Shown: positions 6,322 to 14,607, counted from the stretch's first letter. The stretch: DNA of 15,648 bases from Deltaproteobacteria bacterium (GCA_026388595.1 JAPLJM010000241.1:1-15648), one strand, 5' to 3'. Numbers and translations: made by a program. The notes: generated from the sequence alone by a model not told the origin.

Positions 6322-7575
6322 ATGTCCACATTGAGAGACACAGATCCTGAGATCGCCCAGGCCATCCTGGAAGAAACCATGCGGCAGGCGGGAAAGCTGG
6401 AGCTGATCGCTTCGGAAAATTTTGTGAGTGATGCAGTCCTGGAGGCCCAGGGGAGCATTATGACCAACAAGTATGCCGAAGGTTATCCCGGCAAGCGCTA
6501 CTATGGCGGATGTGAATATGTGGATATGGCAGAGTCGTTGGCCATTGAACGCTGCAAACAGCTCTTCGGGGCGGATCATGTCAATGTCCAGCCCCATTCG
6601 GGGACGCAGGCCAATATGGCTGTCTATTTCTCGGTCTTGACGCCGGGCGACACCATTCTGGGCATGAATCTCTCCCATGGGGGTCACCTGTCTCACGGCA
6701 GCCCGGCCAATTTCTCCGGGAAACTCTACAACGTGGTTGCCTACGGTGTGGACAAAGAGACGGAAACCATCGACTTCAATGAAGTGGAAGCACAGGCCCG
6801 GAAACACAAGCCCAAAATGATCGTGGTTGGCGCCAGCGCCTACCCCAGAACCATTGACTTTGAAAAATTCAGACAGATCGCCGATCAGGTCGGGGCGGTG
6901 ATCATGGCGGACATTGCCCATATTGCCGGCCTGGTGGCCACAGGACTGCATCCCTCGCCGATTTCCCTCTGTGAGTTTGTGACATCCACTACCCATAAAA
7001 CCTTGCGGGGGCCCCGCGGTGGTCTCATCATGTGCAAGGAAGCCTTTGCCAAAACCCTGAACAGCCGCGTTTTCCCCGGCATGCAGGGCGGACCGCTCAT
7101 GCATGTCATCGCCGCCAAGGCGGTAGCCTTCAAGGAAGCCCAGTCTGCAGAGTTTAAAACATACCAGACGCAGATCGTCAGGAACGCCAAAGCCATGGCC
7201 GGCGCACTCACGGCGGAGGGATTCCGGCTCGTATCGGGGGGCACGGACAACCATCTGATGCTGGTAGACCTGACCCCCAAAGGCGTCACGGGGAAGGATG
7301 CTCAGGAAACCCTGGACCGGGCGGGCATTACGGTAAACAAAAACGGAATTCCATTCGATACCAAAGGCCCCATGGTGACCAGCGGCATCCGGGTTGGGAC
7401 CCCGGCGTTGACAACCCGCGGGATGAAAGAAGCAGAAATGATCCTGATTGCCCGCCTGATTGGAGATGTGCTGACGCATATCGACGACGAGGCAAAGATC
7501 CAGGCCGTCCGCGAGGAAGTACGCATCCTCTGTGACAAATTTCCACTTTACCACAAACAGATCGCCCGAGGGTAA
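6322..7575 (+). CDS. glyA: Serine hydroxymethyltransferase
   Basis: The 417-residue PLP enzyme converts serine and tetrahydrofolate to glycine and 5,10-methylene-tetrahydrofolate, the main one-carbon entry point. The PLP lysine is K226 in TSTTHKTLRGPRGG. Other family motifs are ELIASENFVS, NKYAEGYPGKRYYGG and the HSGTQAN substrate loop. I chose the ATG at 6322 over the in-frame ATG at 6304 because AAAGGAG (6308-6314) sits seven bases before it and the protein then starts at the usual place. The gap before the gene (96 bp from rpiB to this ATG) is the longest in the run and could hold an internal promoter. Methylene-tetrahydrofolate links it to the deoxynucleotide genes just downstream. Confidence 0.97.
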   Translation: MSTLRDTDPEIAQAILEETMRQAGKLELIASENFVSDAVLEAQGSIMTNKYAEGYPGKRYYGGCEYVDMAESLAIERCKQLFGADHVNVQPHSGTQANMAVYFSVLTPGDTILGMNLSHGGHLSHGSPANFSGKLYNVVAYGVDKETETIDFNEVEAQARKHKPKMIVVGASAYPRTIDFEKFRQIADQVGAVIMADIAHIAGLVATGLHPSPISLCEFVTSTTHKTLRGPRGGLIMCKEAFAKTLNSRVFPGMQGGPLMHVIAAKAVAFKEAQSAEFKTYQTQIVRNAKAMAGALTAEGFRLVSGGTDNHLMLVDLTPKGVTGKDAQETLDRAGITVNKNGIPFDTKGPMVTSGIRVGTPALTTRGMKEAEMILIARLIGDVLTHIDDEAKIQAVREEVRILCDKFPLYHKQIARG

Positions 7576-7599
7576 TCAAGGTCGGACAGACCGGAAAAC

Positions 7600-8085
7600 A
7601 TGAAGAAAAAGAAGGAAGCCGCCGCTCAGGACCCTATCCCCAAGAAGGAACGACCCAGCTGGGATGATTACTTCATGGACATTGCCGCATTGGTTGCCAG
7701 GCGATCCACCTGCCTGAGACGCGATGTCGGTGCGGTCCTGGTCCGTGACCGCAGAATTCTGGCCACCGGTTACAATGGGGCGCCGTCTGGGCTTCACCAC
7801 TGTCTGGACACGGGTTGCCTGCGGGAACAGCTGGGGGTCCCTTCGGGCGAACGCCACGAGCTCTGCCGGGGACTGCATGCGGAACAGAATGCCATCATTC
7901 AGGCGGCACTCCATGGCGTCAGCGTGAAAGGCGCCCAACTGTATTGTACTAACCATCCCTGCATCATCTGCGCAAAGATGATCGTCAACGCCGGCATTAT
8001 CAAAATCACCTTCCGGGATGGTTATCTGGATCACATGGCGAAAGAAATGTTGATGGAAGCGGAGATTGAGGTGGAACAGCGTTGA
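7600..8085 (+). CDS. comEB: Deoxycytidylate (dCMP) deaminase, ComEB-type
   Basis: The 161-residue zinc enzyme of the cytidine-deaminase fold converts dCMP to dUMP, the substrate of thymidylate synthase. The zinc and catalytic motifs are HAEQNAI (H93, E95) and PCIICAK (C121, C124). The GYNGAPSG and PSGERHELCRGLHAE segments are typical of the ComEB/dCMP-deaminase branch, and extra cysteines (C68, C73, C89) suggest a second structural metal site. A Lys-rich N-terminal tail of about 17 residues precedes the fold. The ATG has only a weak upstream GGA. Its stop TGA overlaps the nrdR TTG start. With nrdR next door and glyA before it, the context is deoxynucleotide supply. A competence role, as the name suggests for some homologues, is not implied. 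Confidence 0.9.
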   Translation: MKKKKEAAAQDPIPKKERPSWDDYFMDIAALVARRSTCLRRDVGAVLVRDRRILATGYNGAPSGLHHCLDTGCLREQLGVPSGERHELCRGLHAEQNAIIQAALHGVSVKGAQLYCTNHPCIICAKMIVNAGIIKITFRDGYLDHMAKEMLMEAEIEVEQR

Positions 8086-8558
8086 AATGTCCCTTTTGTG
8101 CCAACGGTGAGAACCGGGTGATTGATTCCCGGATCAGCAAGGACGGCAGTGCTATCCGGCGGCGGCGCGAGTGCCTGGCTTGTGAAAAGCGTTTTACCAC
8201 CTATGAATTTGTGGAAGAGGTCCTGCCCGTGGTGGTGAAAAAGGACGGCCGGCGGGAGCCTTTTGACCGGATGAAGATCATCTCCGGGATCAAAAAGGCC
8301 TGTGAAAAACGCCCCATCAGCATGGATGCCATTGAAACGATGGTGGAAAATGTTGAGCAGGCTTGTCAGGAATATCAGGGCAAGGAGATCCCATCCTCCA
8401 TGGTGGGCGAGAAAGTCATGAAAGAGCTGCAGAGGCTGGATGGCGTTGCCTATGTTCGGTTTGCCTCGGTTTACCGGCAGTTTCGCGATGTTGGCGAGTT
8501 TTTGGAAGAGCTCAAGGATTTTCTGCACGTTACCAAGGAAGAAGAAAAGAAAGCATAG
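8082..8558 (+). CDS. nrdR: Transcriptional repressor of ribonucleotide reductase genes
   Basis: The 158-residue NrdR binds NrdR boxes upstream of ribonucleotide reductase operons and represses them in response to ATP/dATP. The N-terminal zinc ribbon uses C3, C6, C31 and C34 (MKCPFC and CLAC). An ATP-cone domain follows from about residue 46 (VVVKKDGRREPFDRMKI) to the VAYVRFASVYRQF segment. The start is TTG at 8082, sharing bases with the TGA of the deaminase gene (TTGA). It is supported by GAGGTGG about nine bases upstream and because NrdR proteins begin exactly at MKCPFC. The TTG overlap suggests coupled, modest expression. ribD often follows nrdR in such clusters; here ribE starts four bases after the stop. 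Confidence 0.95.
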   Translation: MKCPFCANGENRVIDSRISKDGSAIRRRRECLACEKRFTTYEFVEEVLPVVVKKDGRREPFDRMKIISGIKKACEKRPISMDAIETMVENVEQACQEYQGKEIPSSMVGEKVMKELQRLDGVAYVRFASVYRQFRDVGEFLEELKDFLHVTKEEEKKA

Positions 8559-8562
8559 TCTT

Positions 8563-9198
8563 ATGTTTACCGGAATCATTGCAGCTATGGGATCGATCCG
8601 TCGCGTGACCCGTAGAGGGGCGGATGCACTGCTGGACGTGGACGTTTCGATGCCTTTGGAGGATATCCGGATCGGTGACAGCATTGCCGTCAACGGAGCC
8701 TGTCTCACGGTGACTCAAAAAGCAGACCGGCATTTCACCGCCGATGTTTCGGCGGAAACCCTGTCCCGGACCAATCTCGGCACCCTCAAGACGGGTGATC
8801 GGGTGAACATAGAAAAAGCCCTGCGATTCAATGACTTCCTCAGTGGGCATCTTGTCCTCGGCCATGTGGACGGCCAGGGGAAGCTTCGGGAAAAAACAAG
8901 CAAGGCCAATTCCATTATTTTTGGCATCGAGATCCCGGAAGGCCTCGTGCGCTATGTCGTGGAAAAGGGGTCCATTGCCGTCGACGGCGTCAGCCTGACG
9001 GTAAATCGTTGTGAAAAAAACAGATTCTATGTTAATATGATCCCGCTCACGGCTCAGGTCACCACCTTGGGATTGAAAAAAGCCGGGGATGCGGTCAATA
9101 TCGAGACGGATATCATCGGAAAGTATGTCGAGCGATTCCTGCAGCACCGCAAAGGGGTGGATATGGGATTTCTGGCCGAGCATGGTTTTTTAAAATAA
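8563..9198 (+). CDS. ribE: Riboflavin synthase, alpha subunit
   Basis: The 211-residue protein makes riboflavin from two molecules of 6,7-dimethyl-8-ribityllumazine. It shows the two lumazine-binding repeats: GDSIAVNGACLTV in the first half and KGSIAVDGVSLTV in the second. The N-terminal MFTGIIAAMGSI is the family signature and fixes the start at ATG 8563, although the frame is open further upstream inside nrdR. The conserved GHLVLGHVDGQG segment ends repeat one. The gene begins four bases after nrdR with no strong ribosome-binding site, so reinitiation after nrdR is likely. Some databases call this gene ribC. Confidence 0.96.
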   Translation: MFTGIIAAMGSIRRVTRRGADALLDVDVSMPLEDIRIGDSIAVNGACLTVTQKADRHFTADVSAETLSRTNLGTLKTGDRVNIEKALRFNDFLSGHLVLGHVDGQGKLREKTSKANSIIFGIEIPEGLVRYVVEKGSIAVDGVSLTVNRCEKNRFYVNMIPLTAQVTTLGLKKAGDAVNIETDIIGKYVERFLQHRKGVDMGFLAEHGFLK

Positions 9199-9252
9199 AG
9201 AAGGAGCGTTTGAATAGTCAGGCGTTTTGCAAAGCGCTCAGAAGGTGAAGGC

Positions 9253-10455
9253 ATGAGTATCAGCACGATTAAAGAAGCAATGGTGGATATCAAGAGTGGC
9301 AAGATGATCATTCTTGTGGATGATGAGGATCGTGAGAATGAAGGCGATCTCTGTATGGCCGCGGAATTCGTCACCCCCGAGGCCATCAATTTCATGGCCC
9401 GCTACGGCCGGGGGCTGGTCTGTCTGAGTCTGAGTGAAGACCTGGCCGATAATCTCCGTCTCTACCCCATGGTCCGTGACAACCGGTCCCGGTTCGGGAC
9501 GGCCTTTACCGTGTCCATCGAAGCAAAGCGTGGTGTTACCACGGGAATTTCTGCAGCGGATCGGGCAACCACCATCAAGACCGCCATGGCCGACGGCGCG
9601 AAGGCCGACGACCTGGTCAGCCCGGGGCACATCTTTCCCATTCGCGCCCGCAAGGGCGGGGTTCTCGTCAGGACCGGACAGACGGAGGGCTCCGTTGATC
9701 TGGCCCGGATGGCCGGTCTGAAACCCGCCGGCGTGATCTGTGAAGTCATGAAAGACGACGGCACCATGGCCCGCATGCCGGACCTGGAAGGTTTTGCCAA
9801 AGAACACGATTTGAAAATCGTGACCATCGCCGACCTGATCGACTTCCGGATGCAGCATGAATCGCTGATCCGTCGGGCTGCCACAGCGAATCTGCCGTCC
9901 CGTTTCGGCGGAACATTCAAGATCATCGTCTATGAAAATGATGTGGATGAGATGAAGCACATCGCCCTGGTCAAAGGAGATATCCAGCCGGAAGATGAGG
10001 TGCTCGTCCGGGTGCATTCGGAATGCGTCACCGGCGATATTTTCGGCTCCGAACGGTGCGACTGCGGCGATCAGTTACACCGGGCCATGGAGATGGTAGA
10101 AGAAGCGGGCAAGGGTGTCATTGTTTACATGCACCAGGAAGGACGCGGCATCGGCCTGGTCAACAAGATCCGGGCTTATGAGCTCCAGGAAAAAGGGGTC
10201 GACACAGTGGATGCCAATATCGAGCTGGGTTTCAAGGCGGACCTGCGGGACTACGGCATCGGGGCGCAAATCCTGGTCGATCTGGGCGTCCGGAAGATGC
10301 GCCTGTTGACCAATAATCCAAAAAAGATCGTGGGATTGGAGGGATACGGCATCGCCATGACGGAACGGATTCCCATCGTCATTGAACCCAACGAGAACAA
10401 TATCCGCTACCTGGAAACAAAAAAACACAGGATGGGACATATACTTGAATTTTAG
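9253..10455 (+). CDS. ribBA: Bifunctional DHBP synthase / GTP cyclohydrolase II
   Basis: The 400-residue fusion makes both riboflavin precursors. The N-terminal RibB part (about 1-205) turns ribulose 5-phosphate into dihydroxybutanone phosphate and has DDEDRENEGDL (23-33) and SPGHIFPIRA (123-132). The C-terminal RibA part (about 206-400) opens GTP. Its zinc cysteines are C258, C269 and C271 in HSECVTGDIFGSERCDCG, and its catalytic loop is HQEGRGIGL. DLRDYGIGAQIL and LLTNNPKKI are further RibA hallmarks. Both halves keep their key residues, so both activities are expected. GAAGGTG lies just before the ATG. No FMN riboswitch can be recognised in the 54-base gap upstream. Confidence 0.96.
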   Translation: MSISTIKEAMVDIKSGKMIILVDDEDRENEGDLCMAAEFVTPEAINFMARYGRGLVCLSLSEDLADNLRLYPMVRDNRSRFGTAFTVSIEAKRGVTTGISAADRATTIKTAMADGAKADDLVSPGHIFPIRARKGGVLVRTGQTEGSVDLARMAGLKPAGVICEVMKDDGTMARMPDLEGFAKEHDLKIVTIADLIDFRMQHESLIRRAATANLPSRFGGTFKIIVYENDVDEMKHIALVKGDIQPEDEVLVRVHSECVTGDIFGSERCDCGDQLHRAMEMVEEAGKGVIVYMHQEGRGIGLVNKIRAYELQEKGVDTVDANIELGFKADLRDYGIGAQILVDLGVRKMRLLTNNPKKIVGLEGYGIAMTERIPIVIEPNENNIRYLETKKHRMGHILEF

Positions 10456-10468
10456 GGGGAAACGAATC

Positions 10469-10933
10469 ATGCCGAAACTTACCGAGGGAAAACTGATTGC
10501 CAAGGGGATGAAATTTGCCATCGCGGCCAGCCGTTTTAACGACTTCATCTGCGGAAGGCTGATCGATGGCGCGGTGGACGGGCTGACCCGGGCCGGGGCG
10601 GATGAAAAGGACATTCAGATCTATAAAGTCCCCGGCGCCTTTGAATTGCCCCTCGTTGCCAAGAAACTGGCGAAAAGCGCGCGATTCGATGCCGTGATCT
10701 GTCTGGGCGCTGTTATTCGGGGCGCCACCCCCCATTTTGAATACATCAGCGCCGAGGTTTCCAAGGGGATCGCCTCGGTCGGCCTTGAAACAGAAGTCCC
10801 GGTTGCCTTCGGCGTCCTGACCACGGACACCATAGAACAGGCCATCGAAAGGGCAGGCACCAAGGCGGGGAATAAAGGCTGGGATGCGGCGATGTCCGCC
10901 ATTGAAATGGTCGATCTGCTGAAAAAAATCTGA
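10469..10933 (+). CDS. ribH: 6,7-dimethyl-8-ribityllumazine synthase
   Basis: The 154-residue protein condenses dihydroxybutanone phosphate with the aminopyrimidine intermediate to give lumazine, the substrate of RibE. Orthologues form pentamers or 60-subunit shells. Family motifs are AASRFNDFI, YKVPGAFELP and GAVIRGATPHFEYIS, in which H89 matches the catalytic histidine. The ATG at 10469 is chosen because GGGGGA (10455-10460) stands eight bases upstream, overlapping the ribBA stop, and the length fits the family. The frame stays open upstream, but that part lies in ribBA. The order ribE-ribBA-ribH-nusB is a widely conserved block. Confidence 0.96.
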   Translation: MPKLTEGKLIAKGMKFAIAASRFNDFICGRLIDGAVDGLTRAGADEKDIQIYKVPGAFELPLVAKKLAKSARFDAVICLGAVIRGATPHFEYISAEVSKGIASVGLETEVPVAFGVLTTDTIEQAIERAGTKAGNKGWDAAMSAIEMVDLLKKI

Positions 10934-10952
10934 CAGACAACAAAAGGCGTTC

Positions 10953-11495
10953 ATGCACTACAGACGGAAGGCAAGGGAAGTTGCCTTACAGGTTCTCTAC
11001 GAACTGGATGTGGTAAAGATGGAGGTTCAGGTGGCGGTGTCACTGTTCTGGAACCACTTCACGGCGCCGGAAGAAATCTTCGAGCCTTTCTGGAATTATT
11101 TCGAAACCCCGGAAGATGCCCGGGAACATCATCTGAAAAGTTTTACAGTGTCTCCAGAAGCGAAGTCATTCTCAACCCTGCTGATTGAGGGGGCATGGCA
11201 GAACAGGCATGAAATTGATCGGTTGATCAGTGACTGTTCGGAGCACTGGTCCATTTCGCGCATGTCCAAAGTGGACCGCAGCATCCTCCGCATGGCGGTT
11301 TACGAGCTTTTGTACTGCGCAGACATTCCCCCCAAGGTAACGCTGAACGAAGCCATCGATCTAGGCAAGACCTACGGTTCTGAAAATTCCGGGTCATTCA
11401 TTAACGGGATTCTGGATGCCCTGTACGGCAAGCTGCAGATGAGCGAAAAGAAGCTTGAAAAATTGGGAATGGAGGATGGAGAAGACCATGAATGA
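10953..11495 (+). CDS. nusB: Transcription antitermination factor NusB, with an insertion
   Basis: The 180-residue protein is NusB, which with NusE (S10) binds boxA in rRNA leaders and supports antitermination. The N-terminal RRKAREVALQVLYELD is the arginine-rich RNA-binding start. The C-terminal half (SRMSKVDRSILRMAVYELLY, NEAIDLGKTYGSENSGSFING) is strongly conserved. It is about 40 residues longer than E. coli NusB, and the extra part lies at about 24-66. That insertion contains two imperfect copies of a 14-residue unit: FWNHFTAPEE at 32-41 and FWNYFETPED at 46-55. The last eight bases overlap the leuS start, consistent with coupled translation. Confidence 0.95.
   Translation: MHYRRKAREVALQVLYELDVVKMEVQVAVSLFWNHFTAPEEIFEPFWNYFETPEDAREHHLKSFTVSPEAKSFSTLLIEGAWQNRHEIDRLISDCSEHWSISRMSKVDRSILRMAVYELLYCADIPPKVTLNEAIDLGKTYGSENSGSFINGILDALYGKLQMSEKKLEKLGMEDGEDHE
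11046..11129 (+). repeat. Imperfect 42-bp tandem duplication inside nusB
   Basis: Bases 11046-11087 and 11088-11129 are adjacent copies of one unit. Both begin TTCTGGAA and share CCGGAAGA at the same offset, with mismatches between. In protein they give FWN-F--PE- twice with a 14-residue period. The reading frame is kept. Confidence 0.65.
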
Positions 11496-14076
11496 GAGAT
11501 ATCAACCTCAGGAAATCGAAGAGAAATGGCAAGCATACTGGGAAGAGCACAAGGCCTTTAAAGTCACGGAAGACCCTCACAAGAAAAAATATTACCTCCT
11601 CGAGATGTTTCCCTATCCCTCCGGCCGGATCCACATTGGCCATGTGCGGAACTATACCATCGGCGATGTCGTTGCCCGTTACAAAAAAATGAAAGGTCTC
11701 AATGTCCTGCACCCCATGGGCTGGGATTCCTTCGGGATGCCGGCGGAGAACGCCGCCATTGCCCACGGCACCCATCCGTCTCCCTGGACGAATGAAAATA
11801 TCGCATTCATGAAGCAGCAGCTCAAGCGGATGGGCTTCAGCTATGATTGGGACCGGGAGATCTCCACCTGCGAGCCCGAATACTACCGGTGGGAACAACT
11901 GTTTTTCCTCTGGATGTATGAGAAGGGCCTTGCCTACAAAAAAAGCTCCATCGTCAACTGGTGTTCCCAGTGCCACACCGTGCTTGCCAATGAACAGGTC
12001 GAAGCGGGGCTCTGCTGGCGATGCGATACGGAAGTGGGCGAGAAATTTCTGGATCAGTGGTTTTTCAAGATCACTGCCTATGTGGAAGAATTGCTGGATT
12101 ATTGCGACAGGCTCCCCGGTTGGCCTGAACGGGTTCTGACCATGCAGCGGAACTGGATCGGCAAGAGCCACGGGTGCCACATTACCTTCCCCATGGCCGA
12201 CGGCGAAGAGGCCATCAAGGTCTTCACCACCCGCCAGGACACCATCTACGGGGCCACCTTCATGTTGGTGGCCGCCGAACATCCCCTCGTTATGTCGCTC
12301 ATGGCGGGGAAGCCCCGGGAGGGCGAGGTGCGCGCCTTTGTGGAAAAGGTCAAAAAACAGGACAAGATGCTGCGCACCTCCGAGTCCTACGACAAGGAGG
12401 GGATATTCCTCGACGCCCACTGCCTTAACCCCGTGACCAACAAGCGCATGCCCATATTTGCCGCCAATTTCGTGCTGGCCGACTACGGCACCGGTTGCGT
12501 TATGGCGGTGCCCACCCATGACCAGCGCGACTTTGAATTTGCCCGGACGTACAGCCTGCCGCTTGTTGTGGTCATTCAACCGCCGGATAAAACCCTGAAT
12601 ACCCAGAACATGCAGGAGGCCTATGTGGAAGAAGGCATTCTGGTGAATTCGGGAAAGTTCAACGGGATGGAAAACATGAAGGCCCTGGACGCCATTGCCG
12701 CATACCTGGAATCCATCGGCCGTGGGGAAAAAACGGTACAATATCGTCTGCGCGACTGGGGTATATCCCGGCAGCGATACTGGGGCGCCCCCATCCCCAT
12801 CATCAACTGTGAAAAATGCGGTGCCGTGCCCGTTCCCGAAGCGGACCTGCCGGTGGTCCTGCCCCGCGATGTGGAACTCACAGGCGCCGGCGGTTCTCCT
12901 CTGGCCAGGCACGCCGCCTTCGTCAACACGGCCTGTCCGAACTGTCAGGGGCCGGCCCAACGAGAAACCGACACCATGGACACCTTTGTTGAGTCTTCCT
13001 GGTATTTTAACCGTTTCTGCTGCGCCCACCACGACGAAAAACCGGGACTGGACCGAAAGGCACTGGATTACTGGATGCCCGTGGATCAGTATATCGGCGG
13101 GATTGAGCACGCCATCCTCCATCTCCTCTATTCGCGATTTTATACGAAAATGTTGAGGGATTTCGGGGTTATCGGGGTTGACGAGCCCTTTGAAAACCTT
13201 CTCACCCAGGGCATGGTCTGCAAGGAAACGATGCGCTGCAAGGAGCATGGCTATCTCTTTCCCGAGGAGGCGGTCGACGGCAAATGCAAGCACTGCAAGA
13301 CAGAGGTAACGATCGGGAAAACGGAAAAAATGTCAAAATCCCTGAAGAATGTTGTTGATCCCGATTATCTCATCAACCGTTACGGGGCCGACACCGCCCG
13401 CATGTTCTGCCTCTTTACCGCACCGCCGGAAAAGGATCTGGAATGGAGCGACCAGGGTGTGGAAGGCTCTTTCCGCTTTCTCAACCGGAGCTGGCGCATC
13501 ATTGTTGATTATCTGGATGACATCAAAGGCATCCAATCCTTCCGGGGGCGCCAGGAAGACCTGGAAGAGGACCTGAAAAATCTGCGGCGGAAGACCCATC
13601 AGACCATCCGGAAAGTAACCAGCGATATTGAAGACCGCTTTCATTTCAATACAGCCATCAGCGCGATCATGGAGCTGGTCAATGTCCTTTATCAGCTCCA
13701 GCGCCCGGAAAAGGAAAACCGGAAAGCCCTGTCGGTTATCCGGGAATCCATGGAAGCCGTCATCCTCCTGCTGGCGCCGCTTGTCCCCCATATGACCCAG
13801 GAACTTTGGGGGATGCTGGGTTATGATCAGAGCCTTGCCGAGGTGAGCTGGCCGGTTTATGATCCGAACGTTGCCTCGGAGGAACAGATTACCATCGTCA
13901 TTCAAATCAACGGAAAAGTGAGGAGTCGGATCATCGTCCCGGCGGATGAAGAGGTGGAACAGATTAAAGCCATGGCCAGGGCTGATGAAAAGATAGCGGG
14001 AATGATTGCCGGCAAGGATGTCCTGAAGGAAGTCTATGTGCCCAAAAAGCTGGTGAATATTGTGGTGAAGGGTTAG
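11488..14076 (+). CDS. leuS: Leucyl-tRNA synthetase
   Basis: The 862-residue class Ia enzyme charges tRNA-Leu. The HIGH motif is at 49-52 in PSGRIHIGHVRNYTIGD, and KMSKS is at 614-618. The CP1 editing domain is present, with TTRQDTIYGATF and AVPTHDQRDFEFA, so mischarged tRNA should be hydrolysed. A zinc-binding CSQC/CWRC pair lies in the insertion after the Rossmann start. Further Cys pairs occur at CEKC/CPNC. A four-Cys ribbon (VCKETMRC and CKHC) lies just before KMSKS in the leucine-specific region, where E. coli has no such cysteines. I placed the start at ATG 11488 because GGAGGA lies 11 bases before it and the protein then begins MNERYQPQEIEEKWQ. An in-frame ATG at 11476 lies too close to that site. 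Confidence 0.97.
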   Translation: MNERYQPQEIEEKWQAYWEEHKAFKVTEDPHKKKYYLLEMFPYPSGRIHIGHVRNYTIGDVVARYKKMKGLNVLHPMGWDSFGMPAENAAIAHGTHPSPWTNENIAFMKQQLKRMGFSYDWDREISTCEPEYYRWEQLFFLWMYEKGLAYKKSSIVNWCSQCHTVLANEQVEAGLCWRCDTEVGEKFLDQWFFKITAYVEELLDYCDRLPGWPERVLTMQRNWIGKSHGCHITFPMADGEEAIKVFTTRQDTIYGATFMLVAAEHPLVMSLMAGKPREGEVRAFVEKVKKQDKMLRTSESYDKEGIFLDAHCLNPVTNKRMPIFAANFVLADYGTGCVMAVPTHDQRDFEFARTYSLPLVVVIQPPDKTLNTQNMQEAYVEEGILVNSGKFNGMENMKALDAIAAYLESIGRGEKTVQYRLRDWGISRQRYWGAPIPIINCEKCGAVPVPEADLPVVLPRDVELTGAGGSPLARHAAFVNTACPNCQGPAQRETDTMDTFVESSWYFNRFCCAHHDEKPGLDRKALDYWMPVDQYIGGIEHAILHLLYSRFYTKMLRDFGVIGVDEPFENLLTQGMVCKETMRCKEHGYLFPEEAVDGKCKHCKTEVTIGKTEKMSKSLKNVVDPDYLINRYGADTARMFCLFTAPPEKDLEWSDQGVEGSFRFLNRSWRIIVDYLDDIKGIQSFRGRQEDLEEDLKNLRRKTHQTIRKVTSDIEDRFHFNTAISAIMELVNVLYQLQRPEKENRKALSVIRESMEAVILLLAPLVPHMTQELWGMLGYDQSLAEVSWPVYDPNVASEEQITIVIQINGKVRSRIIVPADEEVEQIKAMARADEKIAGMIAGKDVLKEVYVPKKLVNIVVKG

Positions 14077-14082
14077 GAAAAA

Positions 14083-14607
14083 ATGAAAATGTCGCTTCCA
14101 AAATCAGCGCTTCTCCTTTGCTTCTTTTTGACGATCGGCGCCTGTGGCTACCGTTTTATCCCCGAAGGAGACTCAATCGATAAAAACATTCAGAAGGTCT
14201 TCGTGGATATCTTCACCAATAAAACCAGCGAAGCCAATATCGAAAACACCTTCCGGACGGCTTTTATCGATCAGATCAGCCAGGGACGAAGGTTCAAGCT
14301 CGCAAGCAGCCCGGGCGAGGCGGACGCCATTCTCAAGGGGAGTATTGAAGGTCTTAACGCAGCGCCCCTGTCCTATCAGGCAACAAATCTGGCCGCCGAG
14401 GATCGGATGACCATTGTTCTGTCTCTGACGCTGGAGGCACAGACCCCTAAAAAAATCCTCTGGGCAAACAGCAGCTTCTCCGGCTCTCAGGATTATACCC
14501 TGAGCAATAATCCGAGCCTCGCCCTGACCAATAGAAAAAATGCCCTCACCAAGCTGGCTAACGACACAGCGGAGAGGGCATACAGGCTCATGTTGTCGGA
14601 CTTTTAA
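14083..14607 (+). CDS. lptE: LptE-like LPS-assembly lipoprotein
   Basis: The 174-residue protein has a lipoprotein signal: basic start (MKMSLPK), hydrophobic ALLLCFFLTIG and lipobox IGAC with C21. After lipidation it should sit in the outer membrane facing the periplasm. CGYRF directly after the cleavage site, an early VFVDIFTNKT strand and its place right after leuS all match LptE, the plug and partner of LptD in lipopolysaccharide insertion. E. coli has the same leuS-lptE order. Sequence identity in this family is low, so context carries much of the call. It starts six bases after leuS. In E. coli holA follows; here the convergent rpsT follows after six bases. Confidence 0.8.
   Translation: MKMSLPKSALLLCFFLTIGACGYRFIPEGDSIDKNIQKVFVDIFTNKTSEANIENTFRTAFIDQISQGRRFKLASSPGEADAILKGSIEGLNAAPLSYQATNLAAEDRMTIVLSLTLEAQTPKKILWANSSFSGSQDYTLSNNPSLALTNRKNALTKLANDTAERAYRLMLSDF

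Noticed and set aside
6265..7554. A 429-codon minus-strand open frame opposite glyA
   Set aside because: It mirrors the glyA codons, shows no domain or ribosome-binding site, and glyA is certain.
8440..8562. Upstream extension of ribE into nrdR
   Set aside because: Riboflavin synthase starts at MFTGII; the extra 41 residues are out-of-frame nrdR.
9199..9252. FMN riboswitch before ribBA
   Set aside because: The gap is too short and shows none of the conserved RFN sequence. GAGCG and CGCTC can pair, but as a weak hairpin only.
11401..13293. A 630-codon open frame on the minus strand across leuS
   Set aside because: It is antisense to a clear leuS, has no family motifs and a biased composition. 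It follows from the codon use of leuS.
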